Below, one piece after another: positions 1-13,126 of a stretch of 64,000 nt of DNA. Origin of the DNA: Toxonevra muliebris. Lineage: Eukaryota > Arthropoda > Insecta > Diptera > Pallopteridae. Position numbers and translations under genes: made by a program. The notes under the pieces are model-generated. The model searched no databases and was not told where the DNA came from. It worked only from the letters and a program-made list of their open reading frames with translations. The stretch spans positions 13,902,708 to 13,966,707 of the forward strand of contig OY829329.1 in NCBI GenBank assembly GCA_963691655.1. Reading direction: 5' to 3'. The stretch's first letter is position 1; the number at the start of each line of letters is the position of its first letter.

Positions 1-105
1 AGGAGTAGGGAATGTTGTGCCTAGCCTTGCCAGCTCGTCGGCTTTACAATTACCCGGAATGTCACTATGACCTGGTACCCAATACAGGTGTATCTTGAAA
101 TGCTC
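1..105 (-). pseudogene. RNase H fragment of a non-LTR retrotransposon
   Basis: Read on the minus strand, bases 105 to 1 give an open stretch containing YWVPGHSDIPGNCKADELAR. This matches the C-terminal part of the RNase H domain carried by I-, LOA- and R1-like non-LTR retrotransposons (the W-[VI]-P-G-H and G-N-x-x-A-D-x-L-A-R blocks). In the element this domain removes RNA from the cDNA:RNA hybrid. Upstream of it (higher coordinates) the frame breaks within about 20 bases, so this is a degraded remnant or the edge of a decayed copy. The rest would lie to the left of the window. The clade is not resolved from so short a piece. Confidence 0.75.
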
Positions 106-3100
106 AGATATCTTCAGTCAATAAGTAACTTTATAAAGATTGTCATTGTGAAATAATTTTCGGTTTTCATAATAAATACAAACTCCTGTTTTGTTTTTAT
201 TCTGTTTGTGTTTCTATAATGTTCACAAAACTCAATTTAAACTTTTTGAGTGTTTAAATTGTATTTTAAAAGGAATATTAAAATTTTGGCAATGATATAT
301 TTCTTAATATAACTTGAATATACTTTCTTAATATTGTTATCAAATTTCCAACCATAATAAACTCTCTACCCAACCATAGCAAATTCTCTATCCATCTCAA
401 CTTCTTAATAAATCGATTCAATTTATATGGCGTCTATGTTTATTATGTTTTTCCTTCTATTAAATGTTCATATACATACTTTTTAAACAATCAATCTATT
501 GTAATTTAATATACACTTACATATTTATTTACGACGAAGAGTTTTGCTTCCGAATGCTATAGAAATAGGAATTTAGTAAAAGTAAAATGTCGTATTTTTC
601 CTTATTGATACTTTCTTCGATTTTTATTTATTTTTTTGTTAAAAACATTAAGAAAATTGCCAGATTAAGGCAATCCAAATAGAAAAATAAAGTTATTAAG
701 TACCTAGGCAAAAAAATGTTTATTATTTATTTTATAATAATGGCTATTTACTTTGCTTCGTGGAATAAATTCGATTTCCGCCGCCAGAACGTATAGAAAT
801 TATTTTAGTTAAATAAAATAAATGAATATGTCTCAAGAAACAATTTTTCAGTTCTAAGTGAATTGCGTTTTCAATATACATAGAATTACGTAATAGAAAA
901 GGTATATTTTTCTATAGTATCGTCGGATTCTATTTTGTTTTCTATACGACGAACGGAACCATATTGAAACGCTACGTCCGATTTGCATAATTCCAAATCA
1001 TCCGTTTTCTGTACCATCTACTGATCCTGAAACGGGCTCATTTAAGGATCCTTAAACAGCTTTTTATACCGTTAACGGTGCGAAAACGGAATTTAATTAA
1101 TAAAATCTACTCTACCTACTACCAGCTACAGAAAATTTAGTAACTTCTTAAATTTTGGATAATCTTTTTAATCTAAGCCGTCGTAAAAATCATGGCTGAT
1201 GATTGTAGAGGCTTGTTTTGTTTTATATCGAATCCCTACGACTAAGTGAAAACTTTTCATAGGCAATTTTTACTCTGGGAGGCTTACCATTGCCAGCCAA
1301 AAGGTGGTACCGAGTTGAAAAATTTTTGCTTTCTATTTTTTGCTCGGACATCCTGCGTAACAGTCCAGCACATTAACCGCTAAGGTACGGCGACCACTTA
1401 ATCTCAATGGCTAAGCAAATTTCCTTCCCATACTTAAAAAATACCTCAGTTTTAATTGTCATTACTTCTGGCAGAGATATTTGATCCTATAGTGAAATTT
1501 TTTATTCAAGGTACTGAGATACTGAGAGTTTGTCTAATTACCAGGCGCTCTCAAAGACTTAAACGCTTAAAGTCTAAGGTTTTATCATTTCAGAAAAAAA
1601 GTAATTTGAGTTTTTTTTACAATACGATACCAATAATTTCTGAATTTTTCAGATTTTTTTAAGGACCGGAGGGAGGAAGGCGGTATTAATTTTATGTTTT
1701 CAAATATTGACTTAAAAAATGTATAATAGAGAGAGCTCTCCAAAACTCAATTACTGTAGCATAGATCAAGTGCGAAAATACTTAAGAACAAGAACAATTT
1801 CAATGAAAGGTCAGGTTTATTGAAATAAAGAGTTTTGCATTTTTAATGATTTTCTTCAGTTATTTTTTTTCAATATTCAATACACAAATACGCACCTGAA
1901 AAGCAAAAAATAATTTATTGCATATTTTATCCTAAACCAACGTGTCGTTGTCCTTTTTGTTGTTGTCCCTTGCTTAAGTTATTATTATTTGTTATTGTGC
2001 TTTTTGTTTAGTTCTTTTTCAACAATGAGAATGACTATGCTACATACACAGAAACCGTACTGCAAGTCAATGCACTCGAGCGCATCAACTAAATTTATAG
2101 TTCCCCCCTTTCCCCTCTCCCCCTCTTAGGTTAAAGCTCCTCCTAACTTGGGTCCACATTTTTCTACTTACGTATATATGTGCGAGTATGTATATGTGTA
2201 TGTCTCTCTCTCTCTTCCCTCCATTTTGTTTTGTTGAAACTGTGAAGTCTGCCGCTGTCGCCTGTGTTTCGTTAAAAAAAATATGTTTGTTTTATTGTTT
2301 TTTTTTACCTTTATGGCTTTTAGTTTTTCTGCTCAATGATTTTTGTTTTTTTTTTTATTTTTGCTTCTTAACTCATGACTCTGTTAAGTGTTTGTTTTTT
2401 ATGTTGCAGTTGGGTGGGAAATTGTGATCGCGTTTCGTTAGCGGATGGCGGAATGTATTTTTAAATTTTTTTTGTTTCTTTTGTTTTCATTACTCACCTG
2501 TATGCAGTTAAGTATGTATATATGATTTCTTCGTCTTGGTCTTCTGAAATTAAGTATGTACTTATTTGCATAGTACATAAGTAAGTGGATATACCGATAC
2601 ATATGGACAGTAGGCAATCCCCGGTTAATTGACTCTCACCTTTTGCGTTTAATTGCGCCAGAAATTTTATGTTTTTAGTTCACAATGTACTCAAACTTTT
2701 CGGTTTATTGCGTCCTCGGGGTTTTTCAACTAGAAATTATAGTAATTAAGCAGGGATTAGTGTATATGCATGTGTTCTTGGATCCTATCTTAAAATATTG
2801 AATATAATTTCTGTGGTCACAAGGCATAACAACACAACTCTAGTTTTGTCGAATTCGAGTTATTATCATAATTGAAATCTTCATTTCCGATTTCATATTA
2901 TGTCAAAATTTTATGAATATTGGTTCAGTGGTTTACAAGATATTAAAGGAAAAATTATACAACTTAAATTGATTACTATTAGCATTTGAATCTTTGAAGT
3001 GCTCTCCTGTAAAATTCAAAAAACACTCTTATGCTGTTATGGTCACACCACAGATTTTATATTTATATGTAAAATATTTACTCTATATTTACTATATGTA

Positions 3101-5852
3101 AAATATTAATATATGCATCATATATCCTTTTAGATTATACAAATAAATCGTGGGTCTTGCCCCTTTCACATTTGGCATTTCTTGCCATCAATTTTTTTTT
3201 CTTATTCTCTGTTAAAAAATTTATCAGAAATTTTACTTAATCTTGATTTCCACTTGGGAGATTTTCTTGCTCAATTCTTGCAGATTCACTTTTGAACTTG
3301 CCGTTTACATTTCTACAAGGGTAGTTTTCATTTAGCACTTCTTTGAATAAAAATAATCATCAAGAGACCGACCCTGTACAGGCAAGCCTGTTTCCGTCTC
3401 CTTTCGTCTTTCTTCACTAGCATACGAAGACGACTTGCTGGCAAAAAAAACTTGCCTAATGGAAATGTCGACTAACCTGTAAGGTTTTTGTTATCCATGT
3501 AAATATTATTGACGCTAGATGTAGTTGGCGACACTAGGTAGTTGGCTGTAATTTTTTGGCGGTAATATTCTAGTGCAGCTAACTTTATTATATTTCTAGA
3601 AGAAAAATTCATTCTGGGGAAAAACCATTGTGAGCGATACACTTGCATTAGTAAAATTTGTAAAATATTTTGATTTGTGCAGTATTTTCTTTCATAAAAT
3701 AAACTAATTCGATTTATTCAGTATTATATTCGTACAAACCAAAACAGCAAAAATATGAAAACCTCAAACTAATTGTGAAAAATTTATAATACTACAAAGT
3801 ACTCTTCCTCTTTCATCTTTCTTTCCTTGCCTATAAACTCAAAAATTTACCAGCAAAAATTTCGTAGTATGAAAGGAGACTATTAAAAAAAAACTTATGA
3901 TTCCAGTAAATTCAAAATATATTGAAAAACATATGCTAAATTTAGGCGAATAAACCGACCTAAATATGTTTCTAATGAATACACACTAAATTATTTTTCC
4001 TGCTTGCTGTTAATAAATCCAAAAAGCAAAATTCGAACGCAATATATCATCACAATATGTTGGGTTTGCAAAAGAGATCCAATTAGGTTGTATTTGCATT
4101 GCCATGTTTAAATTGTAGTTATTGCTGCAGTGTACAATGGACATGTTACCTATGTGTCCATGCATGTATGACTAAATATGCAACATATTTTCATATTTTC
4201 CTCCTGTGTATAACCAGCACCTAACAGATAAACATACATCAGAAGTGCTGCTTATGTATATCTTTGGATGCATAGAAGTGCTGTTCTTTATACACTGAAG
4301 CGTATGTTTTTTTTTTTTTTTTTTCAAGCGATCAAGAAATAGATTTCATTATCATAGAATGCTTTCGCTAAAACTTCACTCATTATAAAAATTTTTTTGT
4401 GCCGGGTTTACGAGCTTGTGTGTAAGAATGAGACAGTACTGAAAGACCGACTCAACTTATGTTAAATTTTGTAATGTTTTTATTTGTATCCGAATGAAGT
4501 CGAAGTGCTACCAAAAGACTTCTAAATAATGTGCTTTAGATGCTCAGCAATTTACGAATGCATATATTTTTTCCGTTAGACAAGTTCATATGTATATCTC
4601 GCACATGGATATGTAATTTATACTTATGTGCATTTATACATACATACTTTTATGGATGTGTGCCATATATTGCGAATATGTAATATGTTCATTCGTTAAT
4701 GAATGCAGAAATAAAGAAAAATTTACGTTCATATAGTACTAAAAATTCCATATAAATATGTTTGTATGTATAAATATACATACCCACATACATATATATT
4801 TAATCTGAAATTGATATTTTATACTTTTCAATGGATGCTTTAAAACAAATGACGTAAAAATTTTCAAAATATCATAACCTCAATTTAGAAAGGTCAACAA
4901 AATGGTTTATTTGGCAACTCTTTCAAGGTATGTTAATCAAACTTCAGTAAATCCGAATTACATTAGTATATACAAAGAATACATAATCGAAAGAACAGTG
5001 CACTGATATAAATATATAATATTCACATCATTTAACTCCTCCCATTCATTATTTCATTCCAAATCTGGATATGCACAGCAATCAACAATAATAGCAAATT
5101 AATTGTTGAAGTGATATACTAGTGTGTTATTCCAAATTTTTCAAATATGTATATTCATTTTACCTGTAAATTTATGTGGTAACATCCGACGGAAATGAAA
5201 GTCGCGACATGTTGATTTAATTATCGCAAGGATAATTATTCAATAACAGAGCTGGCCATTTGCTGTCGATGAAACGTCAATGCAAAATGAGACCATTTAA
5301 AAAAAAAAAAACAGTTTATTGACTGTATAACTTATTATAAAAAGTACATACATATAATGTATTAACAATTAATACAAATGTATTATTAAAGTTAACCACA
5401 ACAGGCAAAATTTGATATAGTTAGTTAGAAGGCGAAGCTTTATATGAGAGCACTTAGAATATATATAATATACATAAAAAAGTTGTCATTCCTTTAATCC
5501 TTATTAAACGAGTTTTGATATTCTATACAACAAATTTCCGACTGGGTAATCCAATAAATAATAAATCCAAGCTGTTTGCTATAAAAACCTTAGAAATATT
5601 TGTACACAAACAACAAAACAGCACAACCAAAAGCAACTCTGCGTTAAATTAACCGTCGTTCAGCTGTCATTAATTTATAACTAGCATCTTGAGAATTGTT
5701 TGGGATTTTGCCGCTGTATATTTAATTTAAATTTGCCTAATCAGTTTAAAGAATTTTCGGCACTTTAATAAGTTATTAAAAGCTGTAAACAATAAATTTC
5801 AAAGTTATACTCAAATTCTCCTCACAAATAGTGAAATTCCAATCTAAAAACA
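106..5852. other. Spacer upstream of gamma-tubulin
   Basis: No gene was recognised here. The stretch is AT-rich and holds a pyrimidine-rich patch (about 2101-2130), a short CT run (about 2201-2215), one copy of a small dispersed repeat (2615-2761), a poly-T run (about 4306-4324) and a poly-A run (about 5299-5310). The two short reading frames at 1456-1662 and 2188-2427 are low-complexity and resemble nothing I know. The last few hundred bases presumably contain the gamma-tubulin promoter and 5' leader. Confidence 0.5.
2615..2761 (+). repeat. Small dispersed repeat, family R1, copy 1
   Basis: A sequence of about 145 bp begins CAATCCCCGGTTAATTGAC and ends AATTAAGCAGGGATTAG. Its ends are imperfect inverted repeats (AATCCC...GGGATT). 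Related copies occur at about 25055-25184, inside a Chd1 intron, and at about 55825-55940, inside an EDEM3 intron. All share GGTTAATTG, then CTGCCAGAAATTT-like and CGGTTAAT-like blocks. Size and ends fit a MITE, but I see no clear target duplication. Confidence 0.6.
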
Positions 5853-7794
5853 ATGCCAAGCGAAATAATTACGCTGCAGCTGGGTCAGTGTGGCAATCAA
5901 AGTAAGTTACATTATACAGGGTGTGGCGGGGTGAAGGGATGTCGCTGGTTGAATGCATCACCTTGATTCTACTTATTTTGGTAATTTACTATATGTTTGC
6001 AGTTGGTTTTGAGTTTTGGAAGCGTTTATGTTTGGAGCATGGTATTTCACCCAGTGGAGTTTTAGAAGATTTTGCTACGGATGGACTGGATCGGAAGGAT
6101 GTATTTTTTTATCAGGTTTGTAGTATGATGTTTTATGTGTTAGACATTACTTTATATGTTGCGAATAGGCTGATGATGACCATTATATACCGCGCGCTGT
6201 ATTATTGGATTTAGAGCCGAGAGTTATACATACAATTATGAGCTCACCGTATGCAAAGGTATGTTAAATCTATACTATTTATTATTTTGGTTTAGTTATT
6301 TAATTATTTTTTAATTTTTGTATAGCTATACAATCCTGAAAATGTATACCTTTCCAAACATGGTGGTGGCGCTGGCAACAATTGGGCATCTGGCTATAGT
6401 CAGGGTGAGAAATTGCATGAAGAAATTTTTGATATTATTGATCGCGAAGCGGATGGCAGTGATTCCTTAGAAGGATTTGTTCTCTGCCATTCGATTGCTG
6501 GTGGTACTGGGTCCGGCATGGGATCGTATATCATGGAACGCCTATCAGATCGATTCCCCAAAAAGCTCATTCAAACATATAGTGTCTTTCCAAATCAAGA
6601 TGAAATTAGCGACGTAGTCGTTCAACCGTATAACTCACTGTTGACCTTACGTCGTCTGACTAGTTGTGCTGACTGTGTTGTCGTTTTGGATAATACAGCT
6701 TTAAATCGTATTGCCACCGATCGTCTGCATATCCAGAATCCCACATTCACACAAATTAACACCTTGGTATCGACTATAATGTCAGTGAGCACAACAACAT
6801 TACGTTATCCATCATATATGAATAATAATTTGATTGGACTGACAGCGCCTTTGATACCAACGCCTCAGTTGCACTTTTTAATGACTGGCTATACACCATT
6901 GACTACGGATAACGATGTGGGTTTAACTCAATTGCAAAATCTGTTACTAGTTTTTAGATTTCATAATTTCGTTTTCTATGTTTTTTTCAATAGCAAACTA
7001 TCAATGTGCGGAAAACAACAGTGCTAGATGTTATGCGTCGTCTGCTCCAGCCAAAAAATATGATGGTATCTACGGGACCTGATAAGACAAATCATCATTG
7101 CTACATATCTATTTTGAATATTATACAAGTGAGTAAATTATAAAATGTAGATTAAGGATGTGCATTTGAGATCGAACAAGGTGAATTATTAGTATTAATG
7201 TAGTGAGGGGAAAGAAAAGGTAATGTGAGAGGGGAAGTGTGATTTGTTGTGTTCAAGGGAACGAACAAAAGAGCATCAGCAGGCACCAGTGCTCTCTTTT
7301 GCACTACAATCGTATTTATTATTAATTTGGACAAATGAATTGTTATTGTTTCTTTCTGTGTGCTCTCTCTTATTTTATTATGTATATATTTTTTCTCCAT
7401 TCAGGGTGAAGTTGATCCAACACAAGTGCATAAATCATTGCAACGTATACGTGAACGCAAACTTGCACAATTTATACCATGGGGGCCCACTAGTATTCAG
7501 GTGGCTCTTTCGCGCAGTTCTCCTTATGTGCAGAGCAGTCATCGCGTTTCTGGCCTTATGCTTGCCAATCATACAAGTATTTGTTCACTCTTTGAACGCG
7601 CTCTGGGTCAATATGATAAATTGAAGAAACGTGGTGCTTTCTTGGATCAGTTTCGTCGTGAAGATATCTTCAAAGATGACCTCTCTGAATTGGATGATTC
7701 GCGTGATGTTGTTGATTGTTTGGTACAAGAATATGAAGCTGCTACACAGCCAAACTATTTACAATGGTCTGCAAAAAAGGGGCAGGAAGTGTAG
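5853..7794 (+). CDS. gammaTub23C: Gamma-tubulin (gamma-Tub23C-like)
   Basis: Gamma-tubulin is the GTP-binding subunit of the gamma-tubulin ring complexes that nucleate microtubules at centrosomes. Six exons fit: 5853-5901, 6003-6115, 6169-6258, 6326-6916, 6994-7128, 7405-7794. They give 455 residues, the usual family length. The N-terminus [16 protein letters not shown] is the canonical tubulin start. The tubulin signature GGTGSGMG lies near residues 143-150, and [15 protein letters not shown] and [19 protein letters not shown] are gamma-specific blocks. The exon 4 donor at 6917 is my choice: splicing there gives [15 protein letters not shown], one residue longer than the human segment. A donor further downstream would add residues. 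A possible AATAAA signal lies at about 7988. Identity is near certain. The 23C rather than 37C paralogue is inferred from synteny recalled from Drosophila. Confidence 0.95.
7153..7400 (+). repeat. Dispersed repeat R2 in gamma-tubulin intron 5
   Basis: Nearly all of the last gamma-tubulin intron (7129-7404) aligns with 60784-61030. Shared blocks include GGATGTGCATTT, TGTGAGAG, GAGCAACAG/GAGCATCAG-like, GGCACC and CACTACAATCGTA, followed by CTCTCTC-rich tracts. Two copies 53 kb apart, one of them filling an intron, suggest a mobile repeat that now supplies the intron's 3' pyrimidine tract. Confidence 0.6.
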
Positions 7795-9364
7795 ATATTT
7801 AGTATTTACTAAAATGGGGTAAATCACCATAAAATTGCATATAATGCAAATATTATTAAAAACTCTAAATTTTGGTTTGTCTTAAATTATAAGAAACTTA
7901 TATTGCCATAATACTCTTTAATATTTGAATTATAGTATTAGCACACCATTTATGCGATCTGAAATAATTCAAAACTGTTTGCCAAAAAAAATAAAAAAAT
8001 GAAAGAGCTTTGTTAAATTAGATTTAAATTGCATTTAAATCGAAAGAGGGTCTTGTATCCTTTTATTTTCAGTTTCGCATGCTTTCACATTTTGCATAAT
8101 TCATACTACCTACTTTTACTGTCATTGTTTATTTTTACTTTTAATTTAAATTTCATAACATTCACTTATTTTTTTTGTTTAAATTGTTGTTAAAAGCATT
8201 CATAATCCATTCATTAAATGATATTTTAATATTGATAGAAGTGGTTTCCGTTATACAATTTTGAATTTTAATAAATACGAATCGTTACTTTTTTTAAATA
8301 TAATCTAAAACATGATTTTATTTCATGAATATAAAGTTATTGCTCTCTTTCGAAAAACAAACGAGGTTTAGATTGGAAACATTGGGCTAAATCTGGCGTT
8401 TGTATCAGTTGCACATACAAACCTTATTTTCTTATTAATACCAACAGTTGACGGGAATTCTAGTTACTTATTGATTAAAAGGGTGATATAGCATGTTGGT
8501 AAAGTGGAGTAGCCATTTCATGTGTCAAAAATAACGAAGCCGTGTTTTCACTAAAGCAGATTAGGAGAAAGAATATGAACAAAAGTTTGCATTCTTTAAA
8601 TTTTCCACAGTTTCAAAGTAAGCAAAGGCTAGCCGGCAAATATTTGGTCCCAGTAACGTTTTCTTTGGATTGTTCCCTTGCCATTGCACAAGTGAAGAAT
8701 CTATTCCATTTTTGATTGGCGGACTTAAAGCCAACCAAGTTTTGATTTGATAGCAAAACCCTTACATTACAGATAGGATTATCGATTGCAAGGTGATAAC
8801 CCATTGTGATATGCTCAGTTTCCCTATGCATAGGTTTACACATGCATTGAACTGAATAGACCTTAAATGCAACTCTACTTTTTTTCAGGAACATGGCTGC
8901 AAAATAAGGTAAGGTAATAATTCCGAAAAATTAATCAGTTTGTAGTAGAAATAATTTTCATATACTTTAGTATAAAGATAACAATTTTTCTAAACATTCC
9001 TAAAAAAGTAATATAAGCAAATATGTTGGTTTTTGTGCACATCGTTCCCTGCACATTATGTCAAAAAAAGTGGCAATGAGCCAAATTAAACAATCGCTTA
9101 TTTACGATTTTTAATGCTAAAGTGAATACGCTTTTCAAATAGTACCTTTTCGTTTGAAAGTATACTTTTTTTGTTCAATTTCACAACCATGTAAATAAGT
9201 TTATTTCCAGGTGATTTTCAACAAAGTGAAGTTATTTTAAATTTTAACAATACACAATGCAAACAGTTGTAGCTGGTGTAATATTGTGCATTTTAAAATA
9301 AAATTGGAAGTGAAAACAGCAATATTATTATTTTAATATTAAAGTTGAATTGGAATAACACTGA
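7795..9364. other. Spacer between gamma-tubulin and the TREX-like gene
   Basis: This is the 3' flank of gamma-tubulin and the 5' flank of the next gene, both on the plus strand. No gene was recognised. The small minus-strand frame at 8613-8894 has no recognisable domain. Confidence 0.4.
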
Positions 9365-12300
9365 ATGGAAGTGCCACTAGTAAAAGAAGAATCCAAAGAA
9401 GTAGCTAAAGCTTCAGCTTCCTGTGCTGTTTCCATTTCTGATACTGATGCATCAACTGATAACCAACGACGTATTGGTTCTTTTGCTGTTTTTGACTTGG
9501 AAACCAGCAATCTGCCGGATTACTGTTTTAATCGAGTTTCCATAACAGAATTATGCATATATGGATTTGTCGCAAATGAACTGGAAAATGTAGAATTGGA
9601 GAAGAAAAAGTCTGAGTCAGCAGCGACGACGACGGTACAGGCAGCACCATTGCCAGTTTCACCGCGCGTTCTACATAAGTTGACACTAGTGCTGAATCCA
9701 CGCAGAATGATTGATCCGAAAGCAACGGAAATAACAGGTATGGTGGAGGTGGAGTCGGTCATGCTAGAAATCAAATAATCATTTGAATAACTTTTTTGTG
9801 TTTTCAGGACTTGATAATTTGCTGCTCGAACATGAGTCACCGTTCAATGAGAATGCTGCTAATACTGTGTTGGGCTTTTTAAAACATTTACAGCAACCAG
9901 TCTGCTTAGTGGCACACAATGGCATAAAATTCGATTTTCCCATTATGAAGAAGTCTTTTGATAAATTAGAAATGGTAAATATAAAATGGAAATATGTAGG
10001 TATATATGTATGTGATTATGCCCTGCTTCAAATAAATAACAATAAGCATATTTTGTAAGTGCTTAATTGAAATTTTATTAGCATATACCCAACAATATAA
10101 AAATGTATAAATCATGAAAGTTTAAATATCTACTTTCATGCATTATCATTTATTGCCATTATCTGCCTAATAACTATAAGTATTTGCTACAGAATGTGTA
10201 AAATCCAATTACCGATGTTAGTTTCTTTCTTATATAACGTGAAAAACAATTTTTTTTTCGATTATATACACAAATCGAGAAGCTTCTGCAAGAATCGTTG
10301 TCAGTATTTTCTCAGTTGGACTTATGGTCATACATGTAGTATTTATAAAGCTCTTTCAATAGATTACTCCCCATTATCAAACGCCTTCGCATTTTATCGC
10401 AGTAATTGTTTTGACAACAAAAGGAATAATAAAGAATGGCACCAAGGCTTCCTCTTTAATTTTTTTATGTAGAGATTAAGAACTATCAAAATCTTTGTTA
10501 ATGTTTCGTTTGTTCCCCATGCATTTGTTCTTGTATATTTGGGCATTTCTATATCTTTATACCAACAAAGAAGTGTGTTGTTATTGTTTTATTGTACTTG
10601 TTGCAATTCTGCCACCACCCGTTATAATTCTGCTACGAATGTCGAATTCTGCTACGATTCGGTTACCATCATTTCAGCAGCGCGCGCTCTCTCTCTCTCT
10701 CTCCTCTCTTATTTATAGAATTTTGATTATTCATTATAATTAAATGTAGTAAGTATTTTTAATATTTATGCATATGTATTTATAAAATATTAATTTTTGA
10801 TAAATCAAAATTTTAGTTTATTTGCATTCATATATAAATTCCATATTTTAACGTAGTTATCACGAGCATGGTACTCAAAAAGGTGTTGGGCAAATTGAAC
10901 AATTTCACAACTTGATGAGATTCTGATTGTAAGAGAAACTTACTTTTATTATTAGTCGTGTTTGTTGTTGTTGCAACATACACTTGCGATCAAATAATCA
11001 AGTCACTAGAGCAATATTTTATGTTGAGTTTAAAAAATATTTTGTATTAGTAGTCCAAGAATTTTTTATAACGTCATTTTACGGTATCATTAGTTTCCTT
11101 AAAAAATATTAAGAGCAATTACAAATAAGTGACGTATTTCGCGCGCGGTTGGCAATTTTTTATGAAGGAGTAAGATGAAATCAGTTCTGCGTAAATTTTT
11201 TTCGTGCACCCCTAGACATAAGCACAGCCCCTGCTCTAAGGGCACATGCGAGCAATTTGGCTAAGGGTTCAGTCTTTAATTCCTGATATTAGCGAAGTTT
11301 GTATCACGTCAGAGTTCAGCTCCACAATATTACAAAAATGTTCATAAATAGTGTTTTCTCGAAAACGTGACGTGATGAAAAGTTTTTGCCCACAGATTCA
11401 TGTTCAGCTTTAAAAATTCGAAATTTGGAGGGCAGTGTAATTTGCAAAAAATATTGCATATTTAACATTAAAATGGGAAACACCCATTTCATCTCCCTCT
11501 TTCCAACACAATTTGACAGTTTCAAGAGATTAGTCTAGTCTAAGATCAGACTAAGAGATATGGAGAAAATTTAAATCACATTTTTTTACTAGTGTAGCTT
11601 CGCGACTCTGCTATGTCCGGCCCTGCAAAGTTACGGTACTACGAAAATTACAACAAGAAAACATTTCAAAGAAACGGCTATATGAATATGGCAGCCTTCG
11701 CTCTAAATCGAATCATTTCACTAGCCACACCTATTTGCCCAAAGGCAACCCTAGTCTCTTCAATGACTATCACTAATCAATTCCTTCTTCATACACAAAC
11801 TTTGTATTGCTTAATACATATTCTCCTTTTCAGGCTTTGCCGGACAATATGTTGTGCATAGATTCAATGCATGCATTCCAAGATATTGATGAACAACGCT
11901 TAATCACCCACACTATTCCAATTACACCAACAACACCTCGCCGAGAGACGTCGCTGTTAAATAGTTTAGCGGAAGAAATATCAACTCAAGAGACAACAGT
12001 TGTAATCATAGAAAAAGAAAACGAAGAAAAAGAAAAGAAACCAATTGAGAAATCACCAAATGATTGGCGTGTTGCTAATGAAACAACACCAAAACGACCA
12101 CCAGCTGCAACAACAGCAACAGCTAAAGAACAACGTAAACGCCGTTGGCTTAATCTTGCTACATCATTTGCAGATACAACACCTGACACCAAACAAACTG
12201 CTGCACCCGAGCATTCAATACATAACGGTAAATATAAATCACGCCGTGCATTATTTACTCCATTTGGCAGTGAGCCTCAAAAGTGTTTCCAGCGAAGAAA

Positions 12301-12487
12301 GCGGTATCCAGTCCCATATACTCTTGTTAAAATTTATGAACGAAGTTTTCGACAAACACCGAATCAAGCGCATTATGCTGAAGCCGATGTCGATTCATTG
12401 ATGAAATTAATGCAACATTATGGCAAGGATTTCTTAGTATATGCAGAGGAGCAGGCAATTCCCTTAGCTGAAATACCGGAATTGTAG
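9365..12487 (+). CDS. TREX-type 3'-5' DNA exonuclease (DEDDh)
   Basis: TREX enzymes degrade DNA from 3' ends. Three exons fit: 9365-9737, 9808-9974, 11834-12487, giving 397 residues. All three exonuclease motifs are present: VFDLET (D44, E46), LVAHNGIKFDFP (D167) and HYAEAD (H360, D365), with SITELC and EITG blocks typical of TREX between them. Between motifs II and III lies an insertion of roughly 100 residues, rich in Thr, Glu and Lys, not found in mammalian TREX1/2. No transmembrane tail is visible. The start at 9365 is the first ATG in frame, shortly before the catalytic core. Intron 2 (1.86 kb) contains CT repeats and a short unrecognised frame at 10194-10472. A duplicate of the last exon follows at 12794. 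In Drosophila I believe the counterpart is CG3165, next to gamma-Tub23C; this is from memory. Confidence 0.88.
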
Positions 12488-12793
12488 TTCCAGCATGCTT
12501 TTTTTTTATTTTTTAACAATATTTACAACTTATATACATACTTCCCAGTTTTTTTTTTTTTACAAATTTTGTTATTTTTTGATTTGAAATCTATACCTAG
12601 GAATACATAAATATATATTTAAAATTTTATAAAATATTTTATACAAATAAATTATAACGCATGTTTATACTTAACATCGATTATTTACGCATTTTAAAAC
12701 TTGAGCAAGGGTGTGGCTCACATATAGTTGGCAATTTTGAATGCAGGGCATAACAAAGAAATCTTGAAATATGTTTAACGTTATTCCTTTTAG

Positions 12794-13126
12794 TATTTAC
12801 CGTGCGACTTACTTTGCGTTGATTCACTGCATGCATTTCAAAGCATCAATGAGCTGCATTCAACTACAACATCTCCCATTATTTTTGCTACTACACCTGC
12901 TGCTATTATCACCACTGTCCAAGAAACTTTAATGACTGACAACACTTCACTTCATCATCGTCTACGAAATATATTTGCACGAATTTTTCGACAATCGCCG
13001 AAACAATCACACAATGCTGAAGCTGACGTCGACTCGCTAATGAAATTAATGCAGCATTATGGCCAGAATTTCTTGACTTATGCAGAGATGTATGCAATTC
13101 CTTTTGTTGAAGTACCGAAATTATAA
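12794..13126 (+). CDS. Second, intact copy of the TREX terminal exon
   Basis: The sequence after TTCCTTTTAG reads TAT TTA CCG ... for 110 codons to a TAA at 13124-13126. It aligns with exon 3 of the upstream TREX gene from its first codon (YLPCDLLCVDSLHAFQ against ALPDNMLCIDSMHAFQ) to its stop. Motif III is kept (HNAEADVDSLMKLMQHYG). The acceptor is in the same phase 0, so splicing from the donor at 9975 would give a complete DEDDh enzyme of about 290 residues without the long Thr/Lys-rich insert. Differences near the 3' end are largely at third codon positions. It could be an alternative terminal exon, or the remnant of a partial tandem duplication. No upstream exons (motifs I and II) are seen between 12488 and 12793. 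Confidence 0.7.
   Translation, partial: YLPCDLLCVDSLHAFQSINELHSTTTSPIIFATTPAAIITTVQETLMTDNTSLHHRLRNIFARIFRQSPKQSHNAEADVDSLMKLMQHYGQNFLTYAEMYAIPFVEVPKL

Noticed and set aside
10194..10472. 92-codon frame inside TREX intron 2
   Set aside because: No domain recognised. The flanking exons join in phase with TREX homology continuous across the junction, so it is not needed as an exon.
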